51,420 nucleotides of DNA from Bacteroidota bacterium (GTDB lineage: Bacteria; Bacteroidota; Bacteroidia; Bacteroidales; Prolixibacteraceae). The stretch covers positions 1 to 51,420 of the forward strand of contig JAUYMU010000066.1 of NCBI GenBank assembly GCA_030698405.1, in the 5' to 3' direction. Within the stretch, counting starts at the first letter, position 1, and each line of letters opens with the position of its first letter. The notes under the pieces were generated by a model. The model had not been told where the DNA came from, did no database searches, and was given only the letters and a program-made list of their open reading frames with translations. Shown here in pieces: positions 24,463 through 34,229 of this stretch. Both the position numbers and the translations under genes were made by a program.

Positions 24463-26730
24463 CTAAATTTTTACCACCTTTTGAGTTGAAGTTCCCTTTT
24501 CAGAAGAAATAATTACCGAATAAATTCCCGGAACAAAATGGGCAATGTTGAATGAACAGCTTTCAGTAATGCATGATTCAAGGCAAACATTACCATCCAT
24601 TGTCACAATTTTTAGATTTAAATCCTGAATCCCGCTGAATTCAATATTTAGTAAGCCCTTGTTCGGATTTGGGAAAATCTGAATGTCAGGAAAATTGCTG
24701 TTCAATTCGAATTCTCCGGCATTTGCGGTATATTTATCAGGATCGGTTTCAGGAACAATTCCCGTATTTCCGCCGGCGCATTTGCCAATGGCATCAATAA
24801 AAGCAGTTCCATCTTTTTCCCCGTTGCAATCGTAACTGAGATCAACAAATTTTGAAAGCAATCGAATGTAATTAATCTGATAGCCGCAACTGTTTTCTGT
24901 TACTTCCCACGAATTCAGTGGCCAGCTGGTATTAAAATCTTTGTACGATTTCTGTAGCGGCTGATTTTTCGGAGGTGCAATCGATTCGGAAGTACAAATA
25001 CCGTTGTTCGCTGACGATCCGCAACCTCCTGGGCAACATCCGTCCCAGTTATACGAAGGATTTGGTCCACCGGTAAGAAATCCCGGAGCTGGTCCGTAGG
25101 TCGATTTTCCAACCCGGTCCCATTTTGCACTTTTGTCGGTGAACCAGCTGTGGTAAAACTCGTTTACGCCGTTCTCAGCGCCATACCTGTACATGTTCGA
25201 AAGGTAAACTATGTTCAACGGATTCACTCCATGCATATAATTTATATAGCCCTGAGCCGCGTCTTTGGCAGTTGTATTTTTTGTTGGGTCGAGTTCGAAT
25301 GCAATCAAATTGTAAAACATGTTCCCCTGCGTACTTTTTACTGAGTTGCTTCCCCATGTATAGTCTTTAATGTGAGCCATATACGGATCTTTTTTTGTAG
25401 TAAATGAAGGCATGTTTTCCGTTCCGTTCAGCATGGCATTTTTATAGGTAGTTTTAATCTTGTCAACGACTGATGAAGTTGCTCCTGAAATGGTAGTGTA
25501 ATATAGCAAAGTTTCCTGATTATCGGGTTCAAAAGGATATGCGAAGTTCCAGGTAATCAGGTGAGCTTGTGTGTAGTTTGCATCAAAAAAAGTCCGGTAA
25601 ACGGCATTTCCGGTCACATCAAATAAAAAGCAGGCTGCTTCCAGTTTGGCCATCAGGCGGCTATAGTCGTCAACTTCCTGCTTTCCGGCACCGATTCCAA
25701 GAGAACCATATGCAGCATCGTTATTTTGAAACAATACCTTTGGATTTGCTTCTGCCCAATTCCACGCCTGGACAGCCCGTTTCTGAAGAGTATCGGCATA
25801 AACTTCCATTCCGATACTGCGGTAAACCTTGGCGGCTATCGCAAGAGCAGCCGAGGTATTTAGTGTTGCCGAAGTACTTGCCGGACCGTAAAGACTTTGG
25901 CCGGTAGCTTTCGATGGCGGACTGGCATGCGATTCACTTACAATACTCAAAACGCTTCCATTTTTAAGCTGCAAGCGAAGCAAATGATCAATTCCCCATT
26001 TGGCTTCGTCCAGTAGATCCGGAATTTTGTTTCCTGACTCCGGAATGTTGTAATTATCGCCCCATGCTTCGGGTCTTTCCAGATAAGCCTTCATCATTTC
26101 AACAACATAATTGGCAGTCCAGTTTGTGTATTTGTTGTAATCACCGGCATCGTACCAGCCACCACTTACATCGCGTTCGGTCGCAGCATTGGTTTTGTCA
26201 TTGTAAATCCGGCAGTTTTTATCTTGCAAATTGCCAATATGACTGGCTCCATCCGCCCAGGCCTTTCCGGCAAAAGCAGCGTCTTTCGGAAATCCAACAC
26301 GCTGGTAATAAAAAGTACGCACTGCGTGTTTAAGCACTTCGTTGTATATGGCTGGCGAAATCCTGAATTTGTAGGACGTTTTCTGGTTGTCAACATCCAG
26401 CACATAGTAATCGCCAAAGGCTGTAACTGCTGAAAAATCGAAATGCCAGACTTTATCACCCGACGAAGCATCTGTTGCGCCACTTTTCCAGACTACCGGT
26501 TTTCCTGTCAGCACTGATTTCCCGGTTTCAGTATTTATTACCGAATAATTGGCTCCGGGGGTGAAGGTTTCAGTATTGTCAAAACCAACCTGCGGACTTT
26601 TTATCACTGCTATTTTGCTTGAATTCGGCAAATATCCGAATTGATCGACGATGATGAATTTGCTGACCGACTGTGAAAAGGCTGTCGTCGATAACAGAAT
26701 GAAGGCAAAGATGGAGGTGAGTTTAAGCAT
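24463..26730 (-). CDS. Glycoside hydrolase family 9 (endoglucanase-type) with T9SS signal
   Basis: A 755-residue secreted enzyme. Signal peptide 1-19; N-terminal Ig-like CelD_N domain about 22-122 (VDQFGYLP is its hallmark); (alpha/alpha)6 GH9 catalytic domain about 130-635 with the nucleophile-side motif WYDAGDYNKY (Asp194, Asp197) and the C-terminal acid region NSWEVTEN (Glu609/Glu612). A type IX secretion C-terminal domain covers about 680-755 (IFPNPNKG, then a beta-sandwich ending KVVKI). It should cut beta-1,4-glucans outside the cell or at its surface. It is not in a polysaccharide-utilisation locus; no SusCD pair is nearby. Confidence 0.92.
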   Translation of the reverse strand: MLKLTSIFAFILLSTTAFSQSVSKFIIVDQFGYLPNSSKIAVIKSPQVGFDNTETFTPGANYSVINTETGKSVLTGKPVVWKSGATDASSGDKVWHFDFSAVTAFGDYYVLDVDNQKTSYKFRISPAIYNEVLKHAVRTFYYQRVGFPKDAAFAGKAWADGASHIGNLQDKNCRIYNDKTNAATERDVSGGWYDAGDYNKYTNWTANYVVEMMKAYLERPEAWGDNYNIPESGNKIPDLLDEAKWGIDHLLRLQLKNGSVLSIVSESHASPPSKATGQSLYGPASTSATLNTSAALAIAAKVYRSIGMEVYADTLQKRAVQAWNWAEANPKVLFQNNDAAYGSLGIGAGKQEVDDYSRLMAKLEAACFLFDVTGNAVYRTFFDANYTQAHLITWNFAYPFEPDNQETLLYYTTISGATSSVVDKIKTTYKNAMLNGTENMPSFTTKKDPYMAHIKDYTWGSNSVKSTQGNMFYNLIAFELDPTKNTTAKDAAQGYINYMHGVNPLNIVYLSNMYRYGAENGVNEFYHSWFTDKSAKWDRVGKSTYGPAPGFLTGGPNPSYNWDGCCPGGCGSSANNGICTSESIAPPKNQPLQKSYKDFNTSWPLNSWEVTENSCGYQINYIRLLSKFVDLSYDCNGEKDGTAFIDAIGKCAGGNTGIVPETDPDKYTANAGEFELNSNFPDIQIFPNPNKGLLNIEFSGIQDLNLKIVTMDGNVCLESCITESCSFNIAHFVPGIYSVIISSEKGTSTQKVVKI

Positions 26731-26756
26731 GGTGTTTTATTCTATAAATTTCACCA

Positions 26757-26764
26757 CAAAAATA
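26757..26764 (-). promoter_or_regulatory. Bacteroidota -7 element (TATTTTTG) for the GH9 gene
   Basis: The reverse strand has TATTTTTG, matching TAnnTTTG, 27 bp before the GH9 start codon. No convincing -33 element was found. Confidence 0.4.
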
Positions 26765-27043
26765 CTACTTCACAAACCTTTGGAATATAACAAATAAAAC
26801 AAGAGTATGATAAATCAGTTTAAGCTTGAAAATAGCAATCTGAAGAAATGATTGGTTCAGACAGAATATTTATGTCAACAAGTCAGTAGAAATGTAATTA
26901 TCCGGAAATTATTTCCGTATATCAACTCATTACCAGTCAATTTGTCTTGCAGGGTAGAGCAATCCTGAAACTTGTTTCTTTGGCAAACCATTTGATCGCC
27001 TCAAATCCTTATCTTTATTCAGAAAACAATTAAAACAGAAAAT
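26765..27043. other. Intergenic region between divergent GH9 and clpB, with one palindrome
   Basis: The only clear structure is a perfect 15-bp palindrome CGGAAATTATTTCCG at 26903-26917. TATCTTTA at 27010-27017 is a near match to the -7 consensus for clpB. The CIRCE element (TTAGCACTC and inverse) is absent. No coding frame with family resemblance was seen. Confidence 0.4.
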
Positions 27044-29632
27044 ATGAACTTCAATAATTTCACCATCAAGTCGCAGGAAGCTGTTCAATATGCTTTTACT
27101 GTAGCTCAGGGCAACAATCAGCAAGCCATTGAAACAGGTCACATTTTAAAAGGGCTTTTTCATGAAGCCGAGAATGTAGTTGGTTTTTTGCTGAAAAAGC
27201 TGGGCGCGAACCCGGTGGTTATTCAGCAGGCACTGGATCGCATTGTCGAATCGTATCCAAAGGTTACCGGTGGTGAACCTTATTTATCGTCGGATGCCAA
27301 CCGGGCAATGCAGAAATCCATTGCCATCATGCAGAAAATGAACGATCAGTTTGTTTCGGTTGAGCATATCCTGATGGGACTTTTGGAAACCGGCGATACC
27401 ATCAGCCGGATGCTGAAAGATGCAGGAGTGGCCGGAAAAGATCTCGAAATGGCGGTCAAAGAACTTCGGAAAGGCGCCAAAGTTGATAGTCAGAGCGCCG
27501 AAGATAAATTTGATTCACTCAACCGTTTTGCAGTCAATCTGAATCAACGGGCCCGCGACGGAAAGCTAGATCCTGTGATTGGCCGCGATGACGAAATCCG
27601 GAGAATACTTCAAATTTTATCACGCCGGACCAAGAACAATCCAATTTTAATTGGCGAGCCGGGAACCGGAAAAACAGCCATTGCCGAAGGTTTGGCGCAA
27701 CGAATTGTGCGTGGCGATGTGCCTGAAAACCTGAAATCGAAACAACTTTTTTCGCTCGACATGGGCGCCCTGATTGCAGGTGCAAAGTACAAAGGCGAGT
27801 TTGAAGAACGGTTGAAAGCGGTTGTAAATGAGGTGATCGCGGCAGATGGCGAAATTGTTCTTTTTATCGACGAAATACATACACTGGTTGGAGCCGGAAA
27901 AACCGAGGGCGCGATGGATGCCGCCAATATACTGAAACCTGCTTTGGCGCGTGGTGAACTGCGTGCCATCGGCGCAACCACTTTAAATGAATACCAGAAA
28001 TATTTCGAAAAAGACAAGGCTTTGGAACGCCGTTTCCAGATTGTGAATGTGGACGAACCTGATACTTTGAGCGCCATTGCGATTTTGCGCGGACTGAAGG
28101 AAAGGTATGAAAATCACCACAAAGTGCGGATTAAAGATGAAGCGATCATTGCTTCGGTTGAATTGTCGCAACGATATATTACAGAAAGGTTTTTGCCAGA
28201 CAAAGCCATCGACCTGATGGACGAAGCAGCGGCCCGACTGCGCCTCGAAATGGATTCAGTACCCCAAGAACTGGACGAAATTGACCGGAAAATTATGCAA
28301 CTGGAGATTGAGCGGGAAGCCATAAAACGCGAGAAAGATGAGAAAAAGCTTTCCATCCTGAACGAGGATATTGCCAATCTGAAACAGGAACAATCGAAAT
28401 TCAGGGCTCAATGGCAGTTGGAAAAATCGCTGATAGATGGAATTCAGCAGAATAAACTGGAAATTGAATCACTGAAACTGGAGGCTGAACAGGCCGAACG
28501 TGCCGGTGATTTCGGGCGTGTTGCCGAAATCAGGTATGGCAAAATTCAGGAAGCCGAAAAAGAAATTGGCAGGCTAAAAGCAGAGCTAAACAGCCGTTCT
28601 GCTGAACATCTGATAAAGGAAGAAGTAGATGCCGAAGATATTTCGGAAATCGTTTCGCGGTGGACGGGCATTCCGGTTTCCAGAATGTTGCAGAGCGAAC
28701 GTGAAAAATTACTTCACCTTGAAGACGAATTGCATCACCGTGTCGTTGGACAATACGAGGCGATTCATGCGGTGGCTGACGCGGTAAGGCGGAGTAGGGC
28801 AGGGCTTCAGGATGAAAAACGCCCGATTGGTTCGTTTATCTTTTTAGGCTCAACGGGTGTTGGAAAAACCGAGCTGGCAAAGGCTTTGGCTGAATTTCTG
28901 TTCGATGATGAGAACATGCTGACCCGCATTGATATGTCGGAATACCAGGAAAAATTTTCGGTGACACGACTAATCGGTTCGCCACCCGGATACATTGGTT
29001 ACGACGAAGGTGGCCAATTGACTGAAGCAGTTCGCCGGAAACCGTATTCTGTAGTGCTGTTTGACGAAATCGAAAAAGCGCATCCCGATGTTTTTAATGT
29101 GTTGCTTCAGGTGTTGGACGATGGACGGTTAACCGATAACAAAGGACGGGTTGCCAATTTCAAGAATACAATTATCATCATGACATCAAATATCGGTTCT
29201 CATTTGATTCAGGATAGGTTCGAAGAAATGAACGAGCGAAATCATGCGGAAATTGAAGAGCAAACCCGCACCGATTTATTTGATTTGCTCCGGAGAACCA
29301 TTTCGCCCGAATTCCTGAACCGCATTGACGAAGTGATCATGTTTACACCGCTGACCCGGAAAGATGTGCGCAACATTGTAAAATTGCAGTTTAACCTTAT
29401 CATGAAACGTATTCCTGATAACAAATTTACCATCGACATTTCGGAAGAAGCCATCGACTGGCTGGCCGCGGTTGGATATGACATTGCTCATGGCGCAAGG
29501 CCGGTAAAGCGAATGCTGCAAAAATATGTGCTGAACGATTTGTCGCGTGAAATTCTGGCCGGAAATATGGATGGCCGAAGTAAGGTGATAATCGGAGTTG
29601 AGAACGATGAAATTGTGTTCAGGTATGAATAG
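27044..29632 (+). CDS. clpB: ClpB disaggregase
   Basis: An 862-residue AAA+ chaperone. Clp N domain (1-145), AAA1 with Walker [10 protein letters not shown] (about 204) and Walker B LFIDEIH, the middle coiled-coil domain (about 405-520, the feature separating ClpB from ClpA/ClpC), and AAA2 with GSTGVGKTE (about 602) and [11 protein letters not shown], then the ClpB_D2-small domain. It resolves aggregated proteins with DnaK after heat stress. The length is standard and no part is missing. It appears to be a single-gene unit. Confidence 0.96.
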   Translation: MNFNNFTIKSQEAVQYAFTVAQGNNQQAIETGHILKGLFHEAENVVGFLLKKLGANPVVIQQALDRIVESYPKVTGGEPYLSSDANRAMQKSIAIMQKMNDQFVSVEHILMGLLETGDTISRMLKDAGVAGKDLEMAVKELRKGAKVDSQSAEDKFDSLNRFAVNLNQRARDGKLDPVIGRDDEIRRILQILSRRTKNNPILIGEPGTGKTAIAEGLAQRIVRGDVPENLKSKQLFSLDMGALIAGAKYKGEFEERLKAVVNEVIAADGEIVLFIDEIHTLVGAGKTEGAMDAANILKPALARGELRAIGATTLNEYQKYFEKDKALERRFQIVNVDEPDTLSAIAILRGLKERYENHHKVRIKDEAIIASVELSQRYITERFLPDKAIDLMDEAAARLRLEMDSVPQELDEIDRKIMQLEIEREAIKREKDEKKLSILNEDIANLKQEQSKFRAQWQLEKSLIDGIQQNKLEIESLKLEAEQAERAGDFGRVAEIRYGKIQEAEKEIGRLKAELNSRSAEHLIKEEVDAEDISEIVSRWTGIPVSRMLQSEREKLLHLEDELHHRVVGQYEAIHAVADAVRRSRAGLQDEKRPIGSFIFLGSTGVGKTELAKALAEFLFDDENMLTRIDMSEYQEKFSVTRLIGSPPGYIGYDEGGQLTEAVRRKPYSVVLFDEIEKAHPDVFNVLLQVLDDGRLTDNKGRVANFKNTIIIMTSNIGSHLIQDRFEEMNERNHAEIEEQTRTDLFDLLRRTISPEFLNRIDEVIMFTPLTRKDVRNIVKLQFNLIMKRIPDNKFTIDISEEAIDWLAAVGYDIAHGARPVKRMLQKYVLNDLSREILAGNMDGRSKVIIGVENDEIVFRYE

Positions 29633-29695
29633 CAATTTATTTATTGGCTATAGCATTGAATCTAAAAAACTTTACTTGTAGCCGTAAAAAATACA

Positions 29696-31048
29696 ATGAA
29701 AAACCTAAACCGACGTGATTTTATTAAAATTTCAGGAACTGCAACTGCCTCTGTAATTGTAGTACCAACTATTATTTCAGCCTGTGTCCGGGGAAAGAGC
29801 GGACATGCAGCTCCTTCTGACCGGATCAATCTGGCAATTATTGGCTCCGGTAATCAGGCAATGAATGACATCAACGATTTTATAATAGACAAACGGGTAC
29901 AAATTACCTCTGTATGCGATGTAAATAAACGAAGTACCGGATACTGGGATGGCAGAATAGGAGGCAGGGAGGTCGGCATAAATCTGGTAAATGGCATTTA
30001 CTCCAAAATGTCAGGAAAAAAATACACGGGCTGCAAGGGATTCGAAGATTTCAGGGAAGTGATTGATCGGAAAGATATTGATGCAGTAGAAGTTGTGCTG
30101 CCCGATCATTGGCATTCTATTCCGGTACTGATGGCTGCAAAAGCGGGGAAAGACATCTATTGTCAGAAGCCGCTCGCGTTAACCATTCCTGAAGGTCGTG
30201 CAATGTCCAATGCCGTGAAAAAGTATGGAGTCATTTTTCAGACTGGCAGCCAGCAGCGCTCCGATGAAAATTTCAGGAGGGTTTGTGAACTGGTAAGAAA
30301 TGGCCGCATAGGACAGTTGCAAACTGTTGAGTGCGGTTTACCGGGCGGAACTCCCGACTTTGGAAAAACTGGTCACCTTACCAATACAATTCCGGTTCCG
30401 GAGGGTTTCGATTATAACAGGTGGCTCGGACCAGCGCCCGATGCGCCTTATTGCCCGGCACGTACTCATGTTAACTTTCGTTGGGTACTCGATTATTCAG
30501 GCGGACAGGTTACTGATTGGGGCGGACATCACCCCGACATTGCGCAGTGGGGAATGGGAACCGAACTTACCGGTCCGGTAAAAATTCAAAATGCAAAAGC
30601 CGTTTGGGCACAACACCCGGTTTGGAATACAGCCACTGAATTCTATTTCGAATGCCTCTATGCCAATGGAGTAAAGCTCATTATTTCGAATAAGGTTAAA
30701 GGCGGTGTAACTTTTCACGGAACTGATGGATGGGCCTGGGCAAATCGCGGAACACATCAGGTTTTTCCTGAAAATCTGAAAGATACGGTGATCTCTCCAT
30801 CCGAAATTAATCTGTATAAAAGTGAAAACCATTTCAGAAACTTTATTGACTGTGTGATGTCACGTGAAGAAACCATTGCGCCGGCCGAAATTGGACATCG
30901 ATCAATTACCATGTCTCATTTGGGCAATATAGCTATGAAACTTCAACAAGACCTCGATTGGGATCCAAAGGCTGAACAATTCTCATCTGTGCGGATACTG
31001 AAACTGTATGTTTTGCCGTCACCCTTTACACGCAATACTATTTTCTGA
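29696..31048 (+). pseudogene. Gfo/Idh/MocA oxidoreductase, 3' end lost
   Basis: A 450-codon frame. Residues 1-30 are a Tat-like signal (NRRDFIKISG, then a hydrophobic stretch and a Cys); 42-170 form the NAD-binding domain (LAIIGSGNQAM; EVVLPDHWHS; YCQKPLALT) and the rest the C-terminal domain with GGQVTDWGGHHPDIAQWGMG. Family similarity stops after DWDPKAEQF (near 30980). The last 21 codons are the reverse complement of a CIA30-like gene, not family sequence. Members normally end with about 20-30 more residues (xDxEANxxLxRPxRxPW). Most of the enzyme is intact, so it may still work. It belongs to the secreted sugar-oxidoreductase type of Bacteroidota. Confidence 0.8.
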
Positions 31049-31266
31049 AAATTCCCGGTTACAGGTTCTTTAACCAATGCCCTCACCGAAGCAAATCCAC
31101 CATTGTTTTCGAGTGAAATATTGCCCCAAAAGTCAGCAGTCTGGTCTGTATTAATTTTGAAAAGGCCTTCGGATAATTCGCCCATCACTCCATCGTTGAT
31201 GATTTGCCAGTTAAGGCGATTTTCAGGAGCGAAATTTTCAAGTATTATTTCGTTCATTGTCAGCAT
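30979..31266 (-). pseudogene. CIA30-family protein, N-terminal fragment
   Basis: The first about 95 codons of a complex-I intermediate-associated protein 30-like gene: NRLNWQIINDGVMGELSEGLFKI, then NISLENNGGFASVRAL and LRVKGDGKTYSFSIRTDEN (each split across known family blocks). After the last block the frame runs into the reverse complement of the Gfo/Idh gene and ends 12 codons later. Full family members have about 160-180 residues, so nearly half is missing. Start could be ATG 31266 or 31257. Confidence 0.78.
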
Positions 31267-31344
31267 GTTGTTCTGTTTGTTTTGAATTGTTGTTTCACAT
31301 TCTTTTAAAAATTACGATGGATGAAAAGTTTATAATTTCATATT

Positions 31345-31402
31345 GTTTCAATTATAACAGAAGCAAATGTTATTTTTGACTACAGTTTCAATTATAACAG
31401 AA
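31345..31402 (+). promoter_or_regulatory. Two 18-bp direct repeats around a -7 element, upstream of GH78
   Basis: GTTTCAATTATAACAGAA occurs at 31345-31362 and 31385-31402, identical and 40 bp apart. TATTTTTG (31371-31378), a match to the -7 consensus, lies between them. The region is shared by the divergent CIA30 fragment and the GH78 gene. It looks like a two-site operator; the factor is unknown. Confidence 0.55.
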
Positions 31403-31474
31403 ATAATTATGAATGAGGTCTATATCAAACGGCCAGTATATATTGATCAGACAAAACCATAAACCACGATACCA

Positions 31475-34222
31475 ATGACAACCAAACAACTTTTCATTTT
31501 GATTATTCTTTCCATTCTCCCCGGCTATGTTGCTTTAGCGAAAATTAACCCCGAGAAACTTAGCTGCGAGTACCTGCAAAATCCTTCGGTGGTTGATGTT
31601 GTTCAGCCGCGACTGGCATGGGTAAATATTGCCGGAAAAGGCGACCGCGGACAAACACAAACCGCCTGGCAAATCAGGGTGGCGACTTCAGAAAAAAAGC
31701 TGAAAGAAGCTGATTTGTGGGATAGCCAGAACGTCATCAGCGAACAAAGTAACCGGATTGTGTATTCAGGTAAACCGTTACAGTCGAGGATGGAATGCTG
31801 GTGGCAGGTGCGTGTTTGGGACAAAAACGGGAAAGTCTCCGACTGGAGCGAACCGGCTTTCTGGCGAATGGGAATAATGAATCCTGCGGAATGGACAGCC
31901 AAATGGATTGGCGCTCCATGGCAGGGTGAAGAAGCGCTTCCCAAACCATCAAATCCGGGAGCCCCGCTTCCTGAGAAATTGCCGCCTCCGGCACCCATGT
32001 TCAGGAAAGAATTCAGGCTTGATAAAAAAGTTGAAAAAGCGGTAGCCTTTGTAACAGGACTCGGGTATTTTGAATTATACTTGAACGGTGAAAAAGTGGG
32101 TGACGATGTGTTGATCCCCAACCAGACAAACTATGCCAAACGACCGGGATTAATCAACGAAGGTATTCCGCTGGAAGACAATTTCAGGGAATACAAAGTC
32201 ATGTACCTTGCGTATGACATTAAAGACCAATTGAAAAGGGGACAGAATGCCCTGAGCGGAATGCTTGGAAACGGTTTTTACAATCCGGCAAAATACTGGA
32301 CTGCCGGTTACGGAACGCCTCGTTTTCTGCTTCAAATTTACATTACATATGAAGATGGATCAGAAGAAATAATTGTCAGCGATGAAAGCTGGAAAGCCGC
32401 GCAAAGCCCGATCCTGATGGACATGGTTTATTATGGTGAGCATTACGATGCGCGGAAAGAACAAGATGGCTGGAACGAGCCCGATTTTGACGATTCAGCA
32501 TGGCAGCCTGTCGCGATTCGTAAGGCTCCCGAAGGTAAACTGGTCGCCCACACAGCTCATCCCGATAAGGTGATGGAGCAACTTGAACCCGTAAAAATTA
32601 AAAAACTGGCCAATGGAAATTATCATGTCGATTTTGGTGTTGAAGTCTCAGGTTGGATTCGGTTGGATCGGGTAAAAGGAAATGAAGGACATAAAATTGA
32701 GATCAAATACCTTTGCAACACATATTCGGGCGACAATTCCTATATTTTCAAGGGTGATGGGCGGGAATCGTATGCTGCCCGTTTCAACTGGTTCATTTTT
32801 AGCGCTGTCGAAATCGTTAACTGGCCGGGCGAGCTCAAAGCCGATCATATTATTGCCGAAGTGGTTCATACTTATGTGGAAGAATCTGCCACGTTCGAAA
32901 CCTCGAACCAACTTTTTAACGACATCAACAAAATATGGCGCAGAAGCCAGACCGACAACATGCACGGCGGCATTGCCAGCGATTGTCCGCACCGCGAACG
33001 CTCTGCCTACACCGGCGATGGACAGGTGGCCTGCGTAACGGTGATGCACAACTACGATGCACAGAATTTCTACCAAAAATGGATTCAGGATATTTTGGGC
33101 GCACAGGATTTGAAAACCGGGTATGTTCCAAATGGCGCACCCTGGCAGCCGGGATGCGGTGGCGGTGTGGCATGGGGAGCAGCTATCTGCATCATGCCCT
33201 GGGAATTTTATCTGCATTACGGAGCAAAAGACATGCTTGAAGATAATTTCGAAGGAATGAAGGAATACGTCCGGTATATGCAGACCTGGGTTGACAAAGA
33301 CGGAATCATGTTTTCGAAGCGGGTTGGAAAAGACGGCAAAGTGCTCAAATGGTTCAACCTGGGCGATTGGGTTACTCCCGGTGCTTTGCCACCGGATGAA
33401 ATGGTTCACACGTTTTACTTCTGGCGATGTGCCGACATCACGGCTCAGGCAGCCAGGGCGCTGGGCAACGTTGACGATGCGAAACAATATGCTGATCTGG
33501 CAGAACAAACCCGAAGTGCTTTCTGGAAAAAATTCTACAATGAGAAAAAAGGTAGCTACGGAAAAGCCGGCGGAAATATATTTGCCCTGCGAATGGGTGT
33601 GCCAGACAAACAGTACGAACATGTGATTGAGTCTTTGAAAGCCGACATCAAAGCAAATAAAGGGCATTTGGATACCGGCATTTTTGGTACCCAGTTCTTT
33701 TTTGAAGTGCTATCGGAAAATGGGATGCACGATTTGGCGTATGAGGCCCTGAACAAACGTGAAGAACCCGGTTTTGGCCACTGGCTCAAACTGGGCTCGA
33801 CCACTACCCGCGAGCAATGGAGCGAGGAAGGTTCGCACAACCACCCCATGTTTGGCGGCGGACTGGTTTGGTTTTACCGCAAACTCGCCGGAATGAATGC
33901 CGATCCGGATCAGCCGGGCTACAAACACATTATTTTCCGTCCGCAACCGGTGGATGAGGTAACGTTTGCGAAATATTTCAACCAGACACCTTTTGGCAAA
34001 GCCGGTATTCACTGGAAAAATGAAGATCAGCAATTTGACATGACGGTTACTGTTCCTGTTGGAAGCGAAGCCACGGTATATGTCCCTGTGATGAAAGAGA
34101 AAAATGTAACAGAAAAAGGGCGTTCAATCGATGAATCGGAAGAAATTGAATTTATCAAAGAGGAAGACGGTTATCAGGTATTTAAAGTTAAAAGTGGAAA
34201 ATATGAATTTTTGTCGGAATAA
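31475..34222 (+). CDS. Glycoside hydrolase family 78 (alpha-L-rhamnosidase)
   Basis: A 915-residue exported enzyme. Signal peptide 1-22; N-terminal fibronectin-like/Bac_rhamnosid_N domains (about 25-330; PRLAWV, WWQVRVWDKNGKVSDWSE, AKWIGAPW), a rhamnosidase concanavalin-like domain (about 340-470), the (alpha/alpha)6 catalytic domain (about 475-820) with SDCPHRERSAYTGDGQ (about 502-517), and a C-terminal beta-sandwich (about 825-915). It releases L-rhamnose from plant or algal glycans, probably in the periplasm because there is no T9SS domain or lipobox. The Gfo/Idh and CIA30-type genes beside it may once have been a sugar-catabolic group. Confidence 0.92.
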   Translation: MTTKQLFILIILSILPGYVALAKINPEKLSCEYLQNPSVVDVVQPRLAWVNIAGKGDRGQTQTAWQIRVATSEKKLKEADLWDSQNVISEQSNRIVYSGKPLQSRMECWWQVRVWDKNGKVSDWSEPAFWRMGIMNPAEWTAKWIGAPWQGEEALPKPSNPGAPLPEKLPPPAPMFRKEFRLDKKVEKAVAFVTGLGYFELYLNGEKVGDDVLIPNQTNYAKRPGLINEGIPLEDNFREYKVMYLAYDIKDQLKRGQNALSGMLGNGFYNPAKYWTAGYGTPRFLLQIYITYEDGSEEIIVSDESWKAAQSPILMDMVYYGEHYDARKEQDGWNEPDFDDSAWQPVAIRKAPEGKLVAHTAHPDKVMEQLEPVKIKKLANGNYHVDFGVEVSGWIRLDRVKGNEGHKIEIKYLCNTYSGDNSYIFKGDGRESYAARFNWFIFSAVEIVNWPGELKADHIIAEVVHTYVEESATFETSNQLFNDINKIWRRSQTDNMHGGIASDCPHRERSAYTGDGQVACVTVMHNYDAQNFYQKWIQDILGAQDLKTGYVPNGAPWQPGCGGGVAWGAAICIMPWEFYLHYGAKDMLEDNFEGMKEYVRYMQTWVDKDGIMFSKRVGKDGKVLKWFNLGDWVTPGALPPDEMVHTFYFWRCADITAQAARALGNVDDAKQYADLAEQTRSAFWKKFYNEKKGSYGKAGGNIFALRMGVPDKQYEHVIESLKADIKANKGHLDTGIFGTQFFFEVLSENGMHDLAYEALNKREEPGFGHWLKLGSTTTREQWSEEGSHNHPMFGGGLVWFYRKLAGMNADPDQPGYKHIIFRPQPVDEVTFAKYFNQTPFGKAGIHWKNEDQQFDMTVTVPVGSEATVYVPVMKEKNVTEKGRSIDESEEIEFIKEEDGYQVFKVKSGKYEFLSE

Positions 34223-34229
34223 AAATTCA

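Noticed and set aside
31345-31402. Possible mini-CRISPR because the 18-bp repeat begins GTTTCAATT like the array repeat
   Set aside because: Only two copies, 18 bp long with a 22-bp gap, and similarity to the array repeat ends after nine bases. A promoter-associated operator fits better.
32648-33667. A 339-codon open frame antisense to the GH78 gene
   Set aside because: Its translation has no domain pattern and is rich in His/Cys/Phe runs typical of antisense frames; the GH78 frame on the other strand is fully supported by motifs.
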